Source: Rhodococcus ruber (GTDB lineage: Bacteria > Actinomycetota > Actinomycetes > Mycobacteriales > Mycobacteriaceae). From it: DNA of 64,000 nucleotides. Positions within the stretch are counted from its first letter, which is position 1, and the number at the start of each line of letters is the position of its first letter. The position numbers and the translations under genes are program-made. The notes below the pieces were generated by a model, which searched no databases, had not been told where the DNA came from, and saw nothing but the letters and a program-made list of their open reading frames with translations. Positions 20,436-28,653 of this stretch are shown in pieces. Where the stretch lies: NCBI RefSeq assembly GCF_027270735.1, contig NZ_JAPWIJ010000003.1:372001-436000 (forward strand), read 5' to 3'.

Positions 20436-21416
20436 TCAGCGAACGACGGGGTTGGCGCCGTTGAGGAAGATCCAGATGCAGACGCCGGCGGCGATGCCGA
20501 CGACGAGTGCCAGCAGCGATCCGATTCGCGGTCGAGTGGCCCACCCACGGCGACCGTCGAAAGCGATCTTTCCCGGGCCCGTGAGAATGATTGCGGCCGC
20601 GGCGAAACCGAGAACTGTCTCGTACTCGACACCGCTGCTCCCGGAGAACTGCAATCCTGGCTCTGCGGCCTGCTTGAAGCACCACGCATTGATGATGGTC
20701 GCCAGCACGGCTGCGCCCGCAAGGGGCGTCGCCAGACCCAGGATCAACAACGCGCCGCCCAGCGTCTCGCCCGCAGCAGCCGCGATCGCGAGAATCTCCG
20801 AGTAGCGGAAGCCCGAGGTCTCCAGCAGATTCTGGAATCCGTCGAGTCCCGGCCCGTTCCACAGGCCGACCAGCTTCTGCAGGCCGTGACCGAGGAATAC
20901 CGCTCCTATCGCCACGCGCAGGACGAACAAGCCGAGATCGGCGCTACCACGACGAGCGGGCACCTCGACTGTCTCGGTGCGAACCTCGGGCTCCGGGGTG
21001 ACTGCCGCCCTGGACGCCGTGGCTCCCGAGCCCGCCGAGGCACCGAGGTACTCGGTGGAGTGATCGGAATATGCGGTCGAGGAGGTGCTGTCGGCCGACG
21101 CACCGGCGGTGGGCGAATCCGCGTAAGCCGACGGCCGATAGGCCTGGATCTTCTCGGTCGGTTGCGCGTCGGTAGAGCGCGCATCGGACGTCGACGAGTG
21201 CGGGAAGTCGAGCTCGTCGTCGGTCCGAGGCAATCGATCCGAACGCTGCGCACCGAACGCCGCGGTCGGTGCGCCGGAGGTATCGGCTCGATCCGGGGCG
21301 GATGTACCGGACGCAGAGCGCGAGGGTGGGATCTGTTCGGTGGGGTTGTCGTACGGGCTCTCGGCCGGTTCGTACGGCTGGTCCGGCCGGTTGGGGTCGC
21401 GCGGTGTATCGGTCAC
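20436..21416 (-). CDS. DoxX-family membrane protein with long disordered N-terminus
   Basis: Protein of 326 residues from GTG at 21416. Residues 1 to about 165 are low-complexity, rich in Pro, Ser, Thr, Asp and Ala (VTDTPRDPNRPDQPYEP start). The rest is a four-helix DoxX domain with LGLFVLRVAIGAVFLGHGLQKL and AIAAAAGETLGGALLILGL. It matches Rv3005c, the DoxX protein that in mycobacteria forms an oxidoreductase complex with SodA and SseA. Start chosen because a TACTGT -10 element (21423-21428 on the complement) ends six bases before this GTG, implying a leaderless mRNA; frames further upstream lack support. Divergent from lppZ. Confidence 0.85.
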   Translation of the reverse strand: MTDTPRDPNRPDQPYEPAESPYDNPTEQIPPSRSASGTSAPDRADTSGAPTAAFGAQRSDRLPRTDDELDFPHSSTSDARSTDAQPTEKIQAYRPSAYADSPTAGASADSTSSTAYSDHSTEYLGASAGSGATASRAAVTPEPEVRTETVEVPARRGSADLGLFVLRVAIGAVFLGHGLQKLVGLWNGPGLDGFQNLLETSGFRYSEILAIAAAAGETLGGALLILGLATPLAGAAVLATIINAWCFKQAAEPGLQFSGSSGVEYETVLGFAAAAIILTGPGKIAFDGRRGWATRPRIGSLLALVVGIAAGVCIWIFLNGANPVVR

Positions 21417-21500
21417 CTCTCCACAGTAGAGCCGATATGTGCCGATTCCCCTCATGGCCGCGTGGCGAGTCCGCGCCACTGCTGACGTACCGTTCGAAGG

Positions 21501-22649
21501 ATGAAGCCGGTCGGAGCGTCACCTCGAAGTGCCACTGCCGCTGTCGTCGCACTCTCGATGACGGCCGCCTTGCTCGCTGGGTGCGCCCGCTTCGACGACT
21601 CGAATTCGTCGCCGTTCACCCCTGCACCCGAGGTCGGTGCCGCCGAGTTGCAACCGACGACCCCCAGCGAGACACCGCCTTCGTCGGATCCGAATGCTCC
21701 GCCCCCGCCGTCGGGTCCCTGCGTCGATCCCGACCAATCGGTGATCGCGACTTGTCTGGACACCACGGGCGGCCTCGTGGCCCTGCCCGACGGACAGAGC
21801 GCGCTGGTCGCCGAGCGCCGCACCGGTCGCATCATGGAGGTCGCCGCCGGCCGAACACCGCTCGAGGTGGCCCGGATAGCGGTCGATGGCACCGGCGACG
21901 GAGGCCTACTCGACATTGCGCTCTCTCCGACGTACGCCGAGGACAGGCTGCTCTACGCCCTCGTCACCACCCCCTCGGACACCAGGGTGGTTCGGCTCGC
22001 TCCCGGCGACGTTCCCAAGGACATCTTGACCGGCATTCCTCGCGGCGCGACGGGCAATCGTGGGTCCATCGATTTCTACACCCCCACCGAGCTGCTCGTC
22101 CTCACCGGCGACAACGGCGACCCGGCCGCAGCCGTGAATCCGGATTCGTTGTCCGGCAAGCTGTTACGGGTGACGTCATTGTCCCCGACGGCCAATCCCC
22201 CGCGTCCGCAGATCGCACTGAGTGGAATCGGGACGGCAGGCGATGTGTGCACCGACGGTGCCGGGAACATCTACGTCACCGACCGCACCGCGATCGAGGA
22301 TCGCTTGCAGCGCATCGACAAACTCGGCGCGGTGTTCTCTCCGGTATGGACGTGGCCGGACCGCCCCGGTGTCGCCGGATGCGCAGCGGGCGACGGTGGT
22401 GTGGCCGTAGCCCTCACGACGGCGAAAGCAGTTGCAGCGCTGACCACCGATCCAAACACCGGAGCCGTGTCGGCCGAACCGACGCTGCTGATCCAGGACC
22501 GCTACGGACAGCTGAACGGGGCAACGAGCTCAGCCGACGGTCAAATTTTGGTCGGCACGGTGAACAAGAGCGGTGCAGAGCCCGGCCCCACCGACGACCG
22601 CGTCGTCAAGGTTCCCTTCCCCGGTGGTGGCGGCGGCGGTATCGACTGA
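21501..22649 (+). CDS. lppZ: LppZ-like lipoprotein, glucose/sorbosone dehydrogenase fold
   Basis: Encodes 382 residues. The signal peptide ends in the lipobox LLAGC with Cys28, so the mature protein is lipid-anchored outside the membrane. A Pro/Ser-rich linker (about 40-75) leads to a beta-propeller region with TGDNGDPAAAVNPDSLSGKL, typical of PQQ-dependent sugar dehydrogenase-like proteins. It ends in a Gly-rich stretch. Equivalent in place to M. tuberculosis lppZ (Rv3006). Enzymatic activity is not established. A TACCGT element (21488-21493) ends seven bases before the ATG, so the transcript may be leaderless. Confidence 0.87.
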   Translation: MKPVGASPRSATAAVVALSMTAALLAGCARFDDSNSSPFTPAPEVGAAELQPTTPSETPPSSDPNAPPPPSGPCVDPDQSVIATCLDTTGGLVALPDGQSALVAERRTGRIMEVAAGRTPLEVARIAVDGTGDGGLLDIALSPTYAEDRLLYALVTTPSDTRVVRLAPGDVPKDILTGIPRGATGNRGSIDFYTPTELLVLTGDNGDPAAAVNPDSLSGKLLRVTSLSPTANPPRPQIALSGIGTAGDVCTDGAGNIYVTDRTAIEDRLQRIDKLGAVFSPVWTWPDRPGVAGCAAGDGGVAVALTTAKAVAALTTDPNTGAVSAEPTLLIQDRYGQLNGATSSADGQILVGTVNKSGAEPGPTDDRVVKVPFPGGGGGGID

Positions 22650-22650
22650 T

Positions 22651-22702
22651 CGACACAAGCCTGCGGCCGAGCGCACGGTGCGCTCGGCCGCGGGCTGTGT
22701 CG
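22651..22702. terminator. Bidirectional terminator, lppZ/gatB
   Basis: Long two-part hairpin: CGACACA (22651-22657) with TGTGTCG (22696-22702), and an inner 18-bp stem (22659-22676 with 22678-22695) with one wobble pair. It lies directly between the convergent lppZ and gatB stops. Confidence 0.85.
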
Positions 22703-22706
22703 ACGA

Positions 22707-24218
22707 TCAGGACTGGCCGCAGGCCTCGAGGACGAGTTCCTTGACGCGGGCCGCGTCGGCCTGACCGCGCGTCGCCTTCATCACCGCACCCACGATGGCA
22801 CCGGCAGCTTGAACCTTGCCGCTTCGGATCTTGTCCACCACACCGGGATTGGCAGCGAGTGCCTCGTCGACGGCGGCCTGCAACTTGGTGTCGTCCTTCT
22901 CCAACACGAGGTTACGGTCGGACATCACCTGAGCGGGCTCGCCCTCGCCTGCCAGCACCCCGTCCACCACCTGACGAGCACCGTTGTTGTTGAGCTTGCC
23001 GTCGGAGACCAACGCGGCCACTTCCGCCACCTGGGCCGGCGTGATCGACAGATCGGCCAGCTCCACTCCGGCCACATTCGCTTGCTGCGACAGGTACGAC
23101 ACCCACCAGGACCTCGCGGCCTGTGGCGACGCACCCGCATCCACCGTTGCCGCGACGAGCTCGAGCGCCCCGGAATTCACCAGGTCGCGCATTTCCTCGT
23201 CGGAGACACCCCAATCCTTCTGGATCCGGCCGCGTCGGAGCCACGGAAGCTCGGGCAGGGTCCCGCGGAGCTCCTCGATCCAGTCCGCGTTCGGAGCGAC
23301 GGGCGCAAGATCGGGCTCGGGGAAGTACCGGTAGTCCTCTGCGGTCTCCTTCTTACGGCCTTTGGTGGTGGTTCCGTCGGATTCCTGGAAGTGCCGAGTC
23401 TCCTGAACCACTTCTCCGCCCGCTTCGAGAACCGCTGCCTGACGGCGCATCTCGTACCGAACGGCAACCTCGACACTCTTGAGCGAGTTGACATTCTTCG
23501 TCTCGGTGCGGGTGCCGAATTCGGTCGCCGTCTTCTTCATCAGCGACACGTTGGCGTCACAGCGCAACGAACCTTGGTCCATGCGCACGTCGGAGACGTT
23601 CAGCGACTTCAGCAGATCTCGGAGTGCGGTGACGTAGGCACGTGCCACTTCGGGCGCGCGGGCTCCGGTTCCCGTGATCGTCTTCGTCACGATCTCCACC
23701 AACGGCACACCGGCACGGTTGTAATCGAGCAGCGAATGCGACGCGCCCTCGATGCGGCCGGTCGCTCCGCCGACGTGCGTCGACTTGCCGGTGTCCTCTT
23801 CCATGTGCGCGCGCTCGATCTCGACGCGGAACGTGCTGCCGTCGTCGAGCAGAACATCGAGGTAGCCCTCGGTGGCGATGGGCTCGTCGTACTGCGAGAT
23901 CTGATAGTTCTTCGGCTGATCCGGGTAGAAGTAGTTCTTACGAGCGAACCGACCCCACGGAGTGATCGAGCAGTTGAGCGCCAACCCGATACGGATCGCA
24001 GATTCCACGGCAGCGGCGTTGACCACCGGTAGCGCGCCGGGAAGGCTCAGGCACACCGGGCACACCTGCGTGTTGGGCTCGGCACCGAACGCGGTGGGGC
24101 AACCGCAGAACATCTTGGTCTCCGTACCCAACTCCACGTGGACCTCCATGCCCAACACGGGGTCGAACGTGGCGAGCACATCGTCGTAATCGATCAGATC
24201 GACGGTTGCAGCAGTCAT
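22707..24218 (-). CDS. gatB: Asp/Glu-tRNA(Asn/Gln) amidotransferase subunit B
   Basis: tRNA-binding and kinase subunit of GatCAB, which activates the misacylated Glu on tRNA-Gln with ATP and transfers ammonia from GatA. It has 503 residues from the ATG at 24218. Motifs: [18 protein letters not shown] with zinc-type cysteines, [28 protein letters not shown], and the helical C-terminal YqeY-like domain. TAAACT (24226-24231 on the complement) ends seven bases before the start, suggesting a leaderless mRNA. It is separated from gatA and gatC by 8 kb, as in mycobacteria, where pfkA alone lies between. Confidence 0.96.
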   Translation of the reverse strand: MTAATVDLIDYDDVLATFDPVLGMEVHVELGTETKMFCGCPTAFGAEPNTQVCPVCLSLPGALPVVNAAAVESAIRIGLALNCSITPWGRFARKNYFYPDQPKNYQISQYDEPIATEGYLDVLLDDGSTFRVEIERAHMEEDTGKSTHVGGATGRIEGASHSLLDYNRAGVPLVEIVTKTITGTGARAPEVARAYVTALRDLLKSLNVSDVRMDQGSLRCDANVSLMKKTATEFGTRTETKNVNSLKSVEVAVRYEMRRQAAVLEAGGEVVQETRHFQESDGTTTKGRKKETAEDYRYFPEPDLAPVAPNADWIEELRGTLPELPWLRRGRIQKDWGVSDEEMRDLVNSGALELVAATVDAGASPQAARSWWVSYLSQQANVAGVELADLSITPAQVAEVAALVSDGKLNNNGARQVVDGVLAGEGEPAQVMSDRNLVLEKDDTKLQAAVDEALAANPGVVDKIRSGKVQAAGAIVGAVMKATRGQADAARVKELVLEACGQS

Positions 24219-24252
24219 GGTCCGTAGTTTATGCATTGCATACGACGCACGA

Positions 24253-24273
24253 GTAACCACGTGCACTGGTTAC
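24253..24273. promoter_or_regulatory. Inverted repeat in gatB/thioesterase promoter
   Basis: GTAACCA (24253-24259) and TGGTTAC (24267-24273) are perfect 7-bp arms around a 7-base spacer. The element overlaps the TACCGT -10 box of the thioesterase gene, a position suited to a repressor. No candidate regulator is adjacent. Confidence 0.45.
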
Positions 24274-24282
24274 CGTGCACGG

Positions 24283-24777
24283 GTGACGCACACCGAGAAG
24301 CAGACGTTGTCGATGACCGTGCTGATGACCCCGGACATGGCGAATTTTTCCGGCAACGTCCACGGCGGCACCATTCTCAAATTCTTGGACCAGGTGGCGT
24401 ATGCCTGTGCCAGTCGCTACGCCGGGGCGTACGTGGTCACTCTGTCGGTCGATCGAGTCGTCTTTCGCGAGCCCATCCACGTCGGTGAACTCGTCACTTT
24501 CTCGGCATCGGTCAACTACACCGGCCGCACCTCGATGGAGGTCGGGATTCGCGTGGAGACCGAGAACATACAGCGCGGTGAGCTACGGCACACCAACAGT
24601 TGCTACTTCACCATGGTCGCGATAGGCGACGACGGAAAGCCGACGACCCTGCCTCAGTTGATGCCGACCACCGATGTCGGCGCTCAGCGCTTCGAGGCCG
24701 CGCGGCGACGACGTCAACTGCGCCGAGAGACCGAAGCACGCGAGGCCGAGATCCAAGAGGCCGCCAGCCACATGTGA
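24283..24777 (+). CDS. Acyl-CoA thioesterase (hotdog fold)
   Basis: Encodes 164 residues from GTG at 24283. Single hotdog domain with the YciA/ACOT-type motif NVHGGTILKFLDQVAYACA, where Asn, His and the following Asp are the usual active-site positions. The C-terminal 35 residues are charged and helical (RRRRQLRRETEAREAEIQ). It hydrolyses acyl-CoA thioesters; chain-length preference cannot be read. Start chosen because TACCGT (24271-24276) ends six bases before this GTG; an upstream in-frame ATG overlaps gatB and has no similarity. Divergent from gatB, convergent with pfkA. Confidence 0.87.
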   Translation: MTHTEKQTLSMTVLMTPDMANFSGNVHGGTILKFLDQVAYACASRYAGAYVVTLSVDRVVFREPIHVGELVTFSASVNYTGRTSMEVGIRVETENIQRGELRHTNSCYFTMVAIGDDGKPTTLPQLMPTTDVGAQRFEAARRRRQLRRETEAREAEIQEAASHM

Positions 24778-24796
24778 CCTCGCGCAAGTCGGCGGT

Positions 24797-25828
24797 TCAG
24801 CCGAAGAACGCGGCGGCGTCGTCGTATCGGGTCTGCGGTACCCGCTTGAGCTGCTTGGTCGCCTCGGCCAAGGACACCAGACCGATCTCGGTGCCCCGCA
24901 ACGAGACCATCTTGCCGAAGTCGCCTGCGTGCGCCGCGTCGGTCGCGTTGACGCCGAATCGCGTCGCGAGCACGCGGTCGTAGGGCGTGGGGGTTCCACC
25001 GCGCTGGACGTGCCCGAGCACAGTGGTGCGAACTTCCTTGTTGATGCGACGTTCGATCTCGACACCGAGCTGGTGAGCAACTCCGGTGAATCGAACGTGA
25101 CCGAACTCGTCGATGCCACCGTCCAGAAGCTTCATCGAGCCCTCCATCGGCTTGGCTCCCTCGGCGACGACGCAGATGAAGTGCGAATCTCCACGCTGAA
25201 AACGCTTGCGCACCAGGGTGCATACTTCCTCGACGTCGAACGGCTGCTCCGGGATCAGGGTCATGTGCGAACCCGACGCCAATCCGGCGTGCAGCGCAAT
25301 CCACCCCGCGTGCCGACCCATCACCTCGACGAGCATCACCCGCTGATGGGATTCGGCAGTGCTGTGCAAACGGTCGATCGCGTCGGTGGCGATCGTCAGT
25401 GCCGTGTCGAAGCCGAACGTGACGTCGGTGCAATCGATGTCGTTGTCGATGGTCTTGGGCACCCCGACGACGGGCACGCCCTCTTCGGACAACCACGCGG
25501 CAGCGGTGAGGGTTCCTTCGCCACCGATCGGGATCAACACGTCGATGCCGTTGTCTTCGAGGGTCTGCTTGACCCGATCGAGTCCGGCCCGCAACACATC
25601 CGGGTTGGTGCGCGCGGTGCCGAGCATCGTGCCGCCCTTGGTGAGCAACCGGTCGTTGCGGTCGTCGTTGCGCAGCTGCACGCGACGGTCTTCGAGAAGG
25701 CCGCGCCATCCGTCCTGAAAACCGACGACGGTCGAGCCGTACCGCGCGTCAGCGGTACGTACCACCGCGCGGATCACCGCATTGAGCCCTGGGCAATCGC
25801 CGCCTCCGGTCAGAACTCCGATGCGCAT
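24797..25828 (-). CDS. pfkA: 6-phosphofructokinase
   Basis: Phosphorylates fructose 6-phosphate, the committing step of glycolysis. It has 343 residues from ATG at 25828, the mycobacterial length; a GAGAGG ribosome site supports this start over one 14 codons upstream. Motifs: [21 protein letters not shown] (102-106), PKTIDNDI with Lys125, and [13 protein letters not shown]. Gly105 at the position that is Asp in pyrophosphate enzymes argues for ATP as donor, while Lys125 is of the type seen in actinobacterial group III enzymes. In M. tuberculosis it is next to gatA; here a 5-kb insertion separates them. Confidence 0.95.
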   Translation of the reverse strand: MRIGVLTGGGDCPGLNAVIRAVVRTADARYGSTVVGFQDGWRGLLEDRRVQLRNDDRNDRLLTKGGTMLGTARTNPDVLRAGLDRVKQTLEDNGIDVLIPIGGEGTLTAAAWLSEEGVPVVGVPKTIDNDIDCTDVTFGFDTALTIATDAIDRLHSTAESHQRVMLVEVMGRHAGWIALHAGLASGSHMTLIPEQPFDVEEVCTLVRKRFQRGDSHFICVVAEGAKPMEGSMKLLDGGIDEFGHVRFTGVAHQLGVEIERRINKEVRTTVLGHVQRGGTPTPYDRVLATRFGVNATDAAHAGDFGKMVSLRGTEIGLVSLAEATKQLKRVPQTRYDDAAAFFG

Positions 25829-25928
25829 CGATTTTCGCCTCTCTGCTTGCAGATCCGTGAGTGGACCCAACGACCGTCGTCAGCCTAATGGGGCGTGGTG
25901 TGCTGCGCGCGTCGGTACCGCCCGCCGC

Positions 25929-26591
25929 TCACTTCGGCGTCACGACGCCGGTCTCGTAGGCCAGCACGACAGCCTGGGCACGATCGCGTAGGCCGAGCTT
26001 GGCCAAGACCTTGCCCACATGTGTTTTGACAGTCTGTTCGGCCAGGAACAGCGAGCCGGCGATCTCCGAGTTCGACATGCCGGTGGCAACGAGTTCGAGC
26101 ACCTCTCGTTCGCGCGGAGTCAGATCGCTCAGACGCGGCGACGTACGGCGGCGCGCCCCGCGGCGGGCGGTGACGTCCGCGATGAGCCGTCTGGTCACCG
26201 ACGGTGCCAGCAGGGCCTCGCCGGCGGCGACGACGCGCACCCCCCGAATCAATTCCTCGGCGGGCGCATCCTTGAGCAGAAAGCCGCTCGCGCCGAGCGC
26301 CAGCGCCTCGTAGACATAGTCGTCGATGTCGAATGTCGTCAGCATCAGGATGCGCACCGGCGACGGGAGGGAAGCAGAGAGGATCGCTCGCGCGGCATCG
26401 AGACCGTTCATCTCCGGCATCCGAACGTCCATCAGCACCACGTCGGGCAAAAGGCGAGCTACTTCGCTGACCGCCGTCCTGCCGTTGTCGGCGTCCCCGA
26501 TCACCGAGATGTCGGCCTGCGCGCCGAGAAGGGCGCCGAACCCCTGCCGCACCATCGCTTGGTCGTCGGCGATGAAGACCGTTGTCACCAC
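25929..26591 (-). CDS. NarL/LuxR-family response regulator
   Basis: Protein of 220 residues from GTG at 26591. Receiver domain 1-120 with acidic pocket IADDQ, phosphoacceptor Asp55 in LMDVRMPEMNG and Lys in FLLKDAP. C-terminal LuxR-type helix-turn-helix (LTPREREVLELVATGMSNSE onward, about 160-215). Its TAGGCT -10 element (26599-26604 on the complement) overlaps the stop codon of the kinase gene and ends seven bases before the GTG. The regulator can therefore be made from its own leaderless transcript as well as with the kinase. Likely target: the divergent lipase genes and its own operon. Confidence 0.92.
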   Translation of the reverse strand: MVTTVFIADDQAMVRQGFGALLGAQADISVIGDADNGRTAVSEVARLLPDVVLMDVRMPEMNGLDAARAILSASLPSPVRILMLTTFDIDDYVYEALALGASGFLLKDAPAEELIRGVRVVAAGEALLAPSVTRRLIADVTARRGARRRTSPRLSDLTPREREVLELVATGMSNSEIAGSLFLAEQTVKTHVGKVLAKLGLRDRAQAVVLAYETGVVTPK

Positions 26592-26601
26592 GTTCGTCAG
26601 C

Positions 26602-27840
26602 CTAGGCGAGATCGTCCGTGGCCAACGGTGCCGCCGAAGTCGGTAGCCCGTGGGGCACATGCACCGCGACCTCGAATCCTCCGTCCGGTAGAGCGGAAGC
26701 GTGCAACCACCCGTGTGCTGCCCGCGCTCGGTCTCGCATGCCCGCTATCCCGTGCCCGCCGGTATCCGCCCCCGCGACTCGTCCGACACCGATGTTCGTC
26801 GACGGCGCGTTGACCACGGTCATGACAACATTGCTCGGCGTGACCGTGATGTGGACGGTCACCGGCGCCTCGGGGGCATGGCGAGCAGCATTGGACAACG
26901 ACTCCTGGAGGATTCTGTAGAGCGCCAACCCTGTTGTCTCGGAGATCGATTCGACTGGTCCGGTGATGTTCCAGCGCACATCCATCCCGGCCTTGCGGCT
27001 CGCGTGGAGGGTGCGTTCGAGGTCCAGTGCATTGGGTGCCGGTGCGTCCTGCCACTGCTGTCCATCACTGCGCAGTACACCGAGCATTCCCCTGATCTCG
27101 TTGAGTGCTTCGCGCGCCGTGGCACCGATCGACGCGAATTCCAGCGCGGCAGCCTCGGACACGTCGTCGAGTCGATACGGCGCACTCTGCGCCTGCACGA
27201 CCACCATGGACATGTGATGTGCGACGACGTCGTGCAGATCACGAGCGATCTTCGCCTTCTCCTCGAGAACCGTGCGCCTGGTCCGCTCGAGTTCGCTGAC
27301 CTCCTCCTGCTGGGCAAGTTGCCTGCGAGAGAGGACGAGCCAACGGATCAACAGTCCGAACACGACCACCGCCGTGAGACCGACCGACCAACCGACTCCG
27401 TCCGAGCCCGGCATGTACGCGAAGAACACCAGCATGCTGGCCAACCAGGCCAGCAGCAGCACCGCAGGCGGAGACCGCAGTGCGACGGCGAACAACAGCG
27501 CCAACAGAACGAGTATGTGCACTACCTGCCACGGATAGTCGTATCCCGGAGTGCGGTCGAACGCTACCGGAATGACCAGAGCGGACAGCGCCGACACCGC
27601 CCACCCCATCGCGGGATTGACTCGAATCAGCACGAACGGGAAGGCCGCGAGTGCGCCGACGATAGGCATCAACGGCCCCGAGACCTGATGGGTGACCGAC
27701 AGTGTCGGCCACGCGATCGAATACAGCACCGCACCGACAACAACGATCAGCGCGTCGACCGAACGGACACCGGCAATTCGAGCCGGCACCCGACGCCTCG
27801 CCGCTCCGGGCTTCGATTTTCGTGATCTGTTCTTGCGCAC
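26602..27840 (-). CDS. HisKA_3-type sensor histidine kinase
   Basis: Protein of 412 residues. About five hydrophobic segments between residues 28 and 170 form an intramembrane sensor with only short loops. HisKA_3 dimerisation region follows, with phosphoacceptor His203 in ARDLHDVVAHHMSM and conserved EIRGMLGVLR. The C-terminal HATPase domain has ILQESLSNAARHA and GGHGIAGMRDRA. This layout resembles LiaS/DesK-type kinases that sense membrane state. Start GTG at 27840 follows a TAGGCT -10 box (27847-27852 on the complement) by six bases. The partner response regulator starts ten bases after its stop. Confidence 0.92.
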   Translation of the reverse strand: MRKNRSRKSKPGAARRRVPARIAGVRSVDALIVVVGAVLYSIAWPTLSVTHQVSGPLMPIVGALAAFPFVLIRVNPAMGWAVSALSALVIPVAFDRTPGYDYPWQVVHILVLLALLFAVALRSPPAVLLLAWLASMLVFFAYMPGSDGVGWSVGLTAVVVFGLLIRWLVLSRRQLAQQEEVSELERTRRTVLEEKAKIARDLHDVVAHHMSMVVVQAQSAPYRLDDVSEAAALEFASIGATAREALNEIRGMLGVLRSDGQQWQDAPAPNALDLERTLHASRKAGMDVRWNITGPVESISETTGLALYRILQESLSNAARHAPEAPVTVHITVTPSNVVMTVVNAPSTNIGVGRVAGADTGGHGIAGMRDRARAAHGWLHASALPDGGFEVAVHVPHGLPTSAAPLATDDLA

Positions 27841-27877
27841 GGACCGAGCCTAGGGAGTGTGGGCCGACGAGGACGTC

Positions 27878-27889
27878 ATACCTGAGTAT
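27878..27889. promoter_or_regulatory. Candidate response-regulator operator
   Basis: Palindrome ATACCTGAGTAT, four-base arms ATAC/GTAT around CTGA, extended weakly on both sides. Its centre is about 43 bases upstream of the start predicted for the leaderless kinase mRNA, a typical activator position. It is in the 165-base gap shared with the divergent phospholipase gene. Confidence 0.45.
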
Positions 27890-28005
27890 CAGTTCCGCAC
27901 ACACCTGCGGTATCGAACCGATCGCAGACCGAGACCGACAGCGACTGCAGAACGAGACTTCGGCGCGATGCTCGTAGGGCATCACGCTCCATAGCGTCGA
28001 AAGCC

Positions 28006-28653
28006 ATGAACAGGAACACTTCTGGCATCCTGATGTGCTTCGCCGCGGCCACGGTAGCGGTGATTGCGACCACCGGTGCCGCGTCGTCCCCGCCGTCCGC
28101 ACCCGACGAGACATCGCCCGTCGCCGTAGCGGTGCACGCGCTCGTCACCGACTCGGCAGACGCGGCGACCCGAGCGATCCCCGCCGACTTCGCATCGGTG
28201 ATGGGCTACCGACCGATAGTGCTCGACGCCATGGCGGAGAATCCTCACGGGGACTGCTCTTCTCCCGTGCCGCTGCCGCCGGAATTCGAATCCGCCTGCA
28301 AGGCACATGATCTGGGCTACGACCTCTTACGGTATGCCGCCGCGACAGGCAAGACCGTGGACCCGCACTGGCGTCGAGCGATCGATGGTCGGCTGGAAAG
28401 CCGTCTGCACGCCGCCTGCATCGAGCGGACCGACGACGGATCCCGCCGGGCCTGCTACGTCGCCGCATCGGTAGCCGCGGCGGCCGTCGACATGAATTCT
28501 TGGCGGCAGTCTTTCGGCGCACCGGTGGCCGAACCCGCACTGCCGATCGCGCTGGGCGGCGCAGTCTTTGCCCTGACGACGCTCTCGGTTCTTCTGGCGC
28601 GCCGATACGTGCGCACACAAGTATCCGTACCCGCGATCGACGAAGACGCATGA
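28006..28653 (+). CDS. Prokaryotic phospholipase A2-like protein, membrane-anchored
   Basis: Encodes 215 residues. Residues 1-26 look like a signal peptide. The core has the Ca-loop-like GDCSSP (82-87) and the catalytic pair His101-Asp102 in CKAHDLGYDLLR, as in secreted prokaryotic phospholipase A2. Cys84, 98, 138 and 150 could form two disulfides. Residues about 178-198 are a hydrophobic helix followed by RRYVR and an acidic tail, so the enzyme is probably tethered outside the membrane, unlike the short secreted streptomycete enzymes. TAGCGT (27992-27997) ends eight bases before the ATG. Its stop overlaps the next gene (ATGA). Confidence 0.82.
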   Translation: MNRNTSGILMCFAAATVAVIATTGAASSPPSAPDETSPVAVAVHALVTDSADAATRAIPADFASVMGYRPIVLDAMAENPHGDCSSPVPLPPEFESACKAHDLGYDLLRYAAATGKTVDPHWRRAIDGRLESRLHAACIERTDDGSRRACYVAASVAAAAVDMNSWRQSFGAPVAEPALPIALGGAVFALTTLSVLLARRYVRTQVSVPAIDEDA

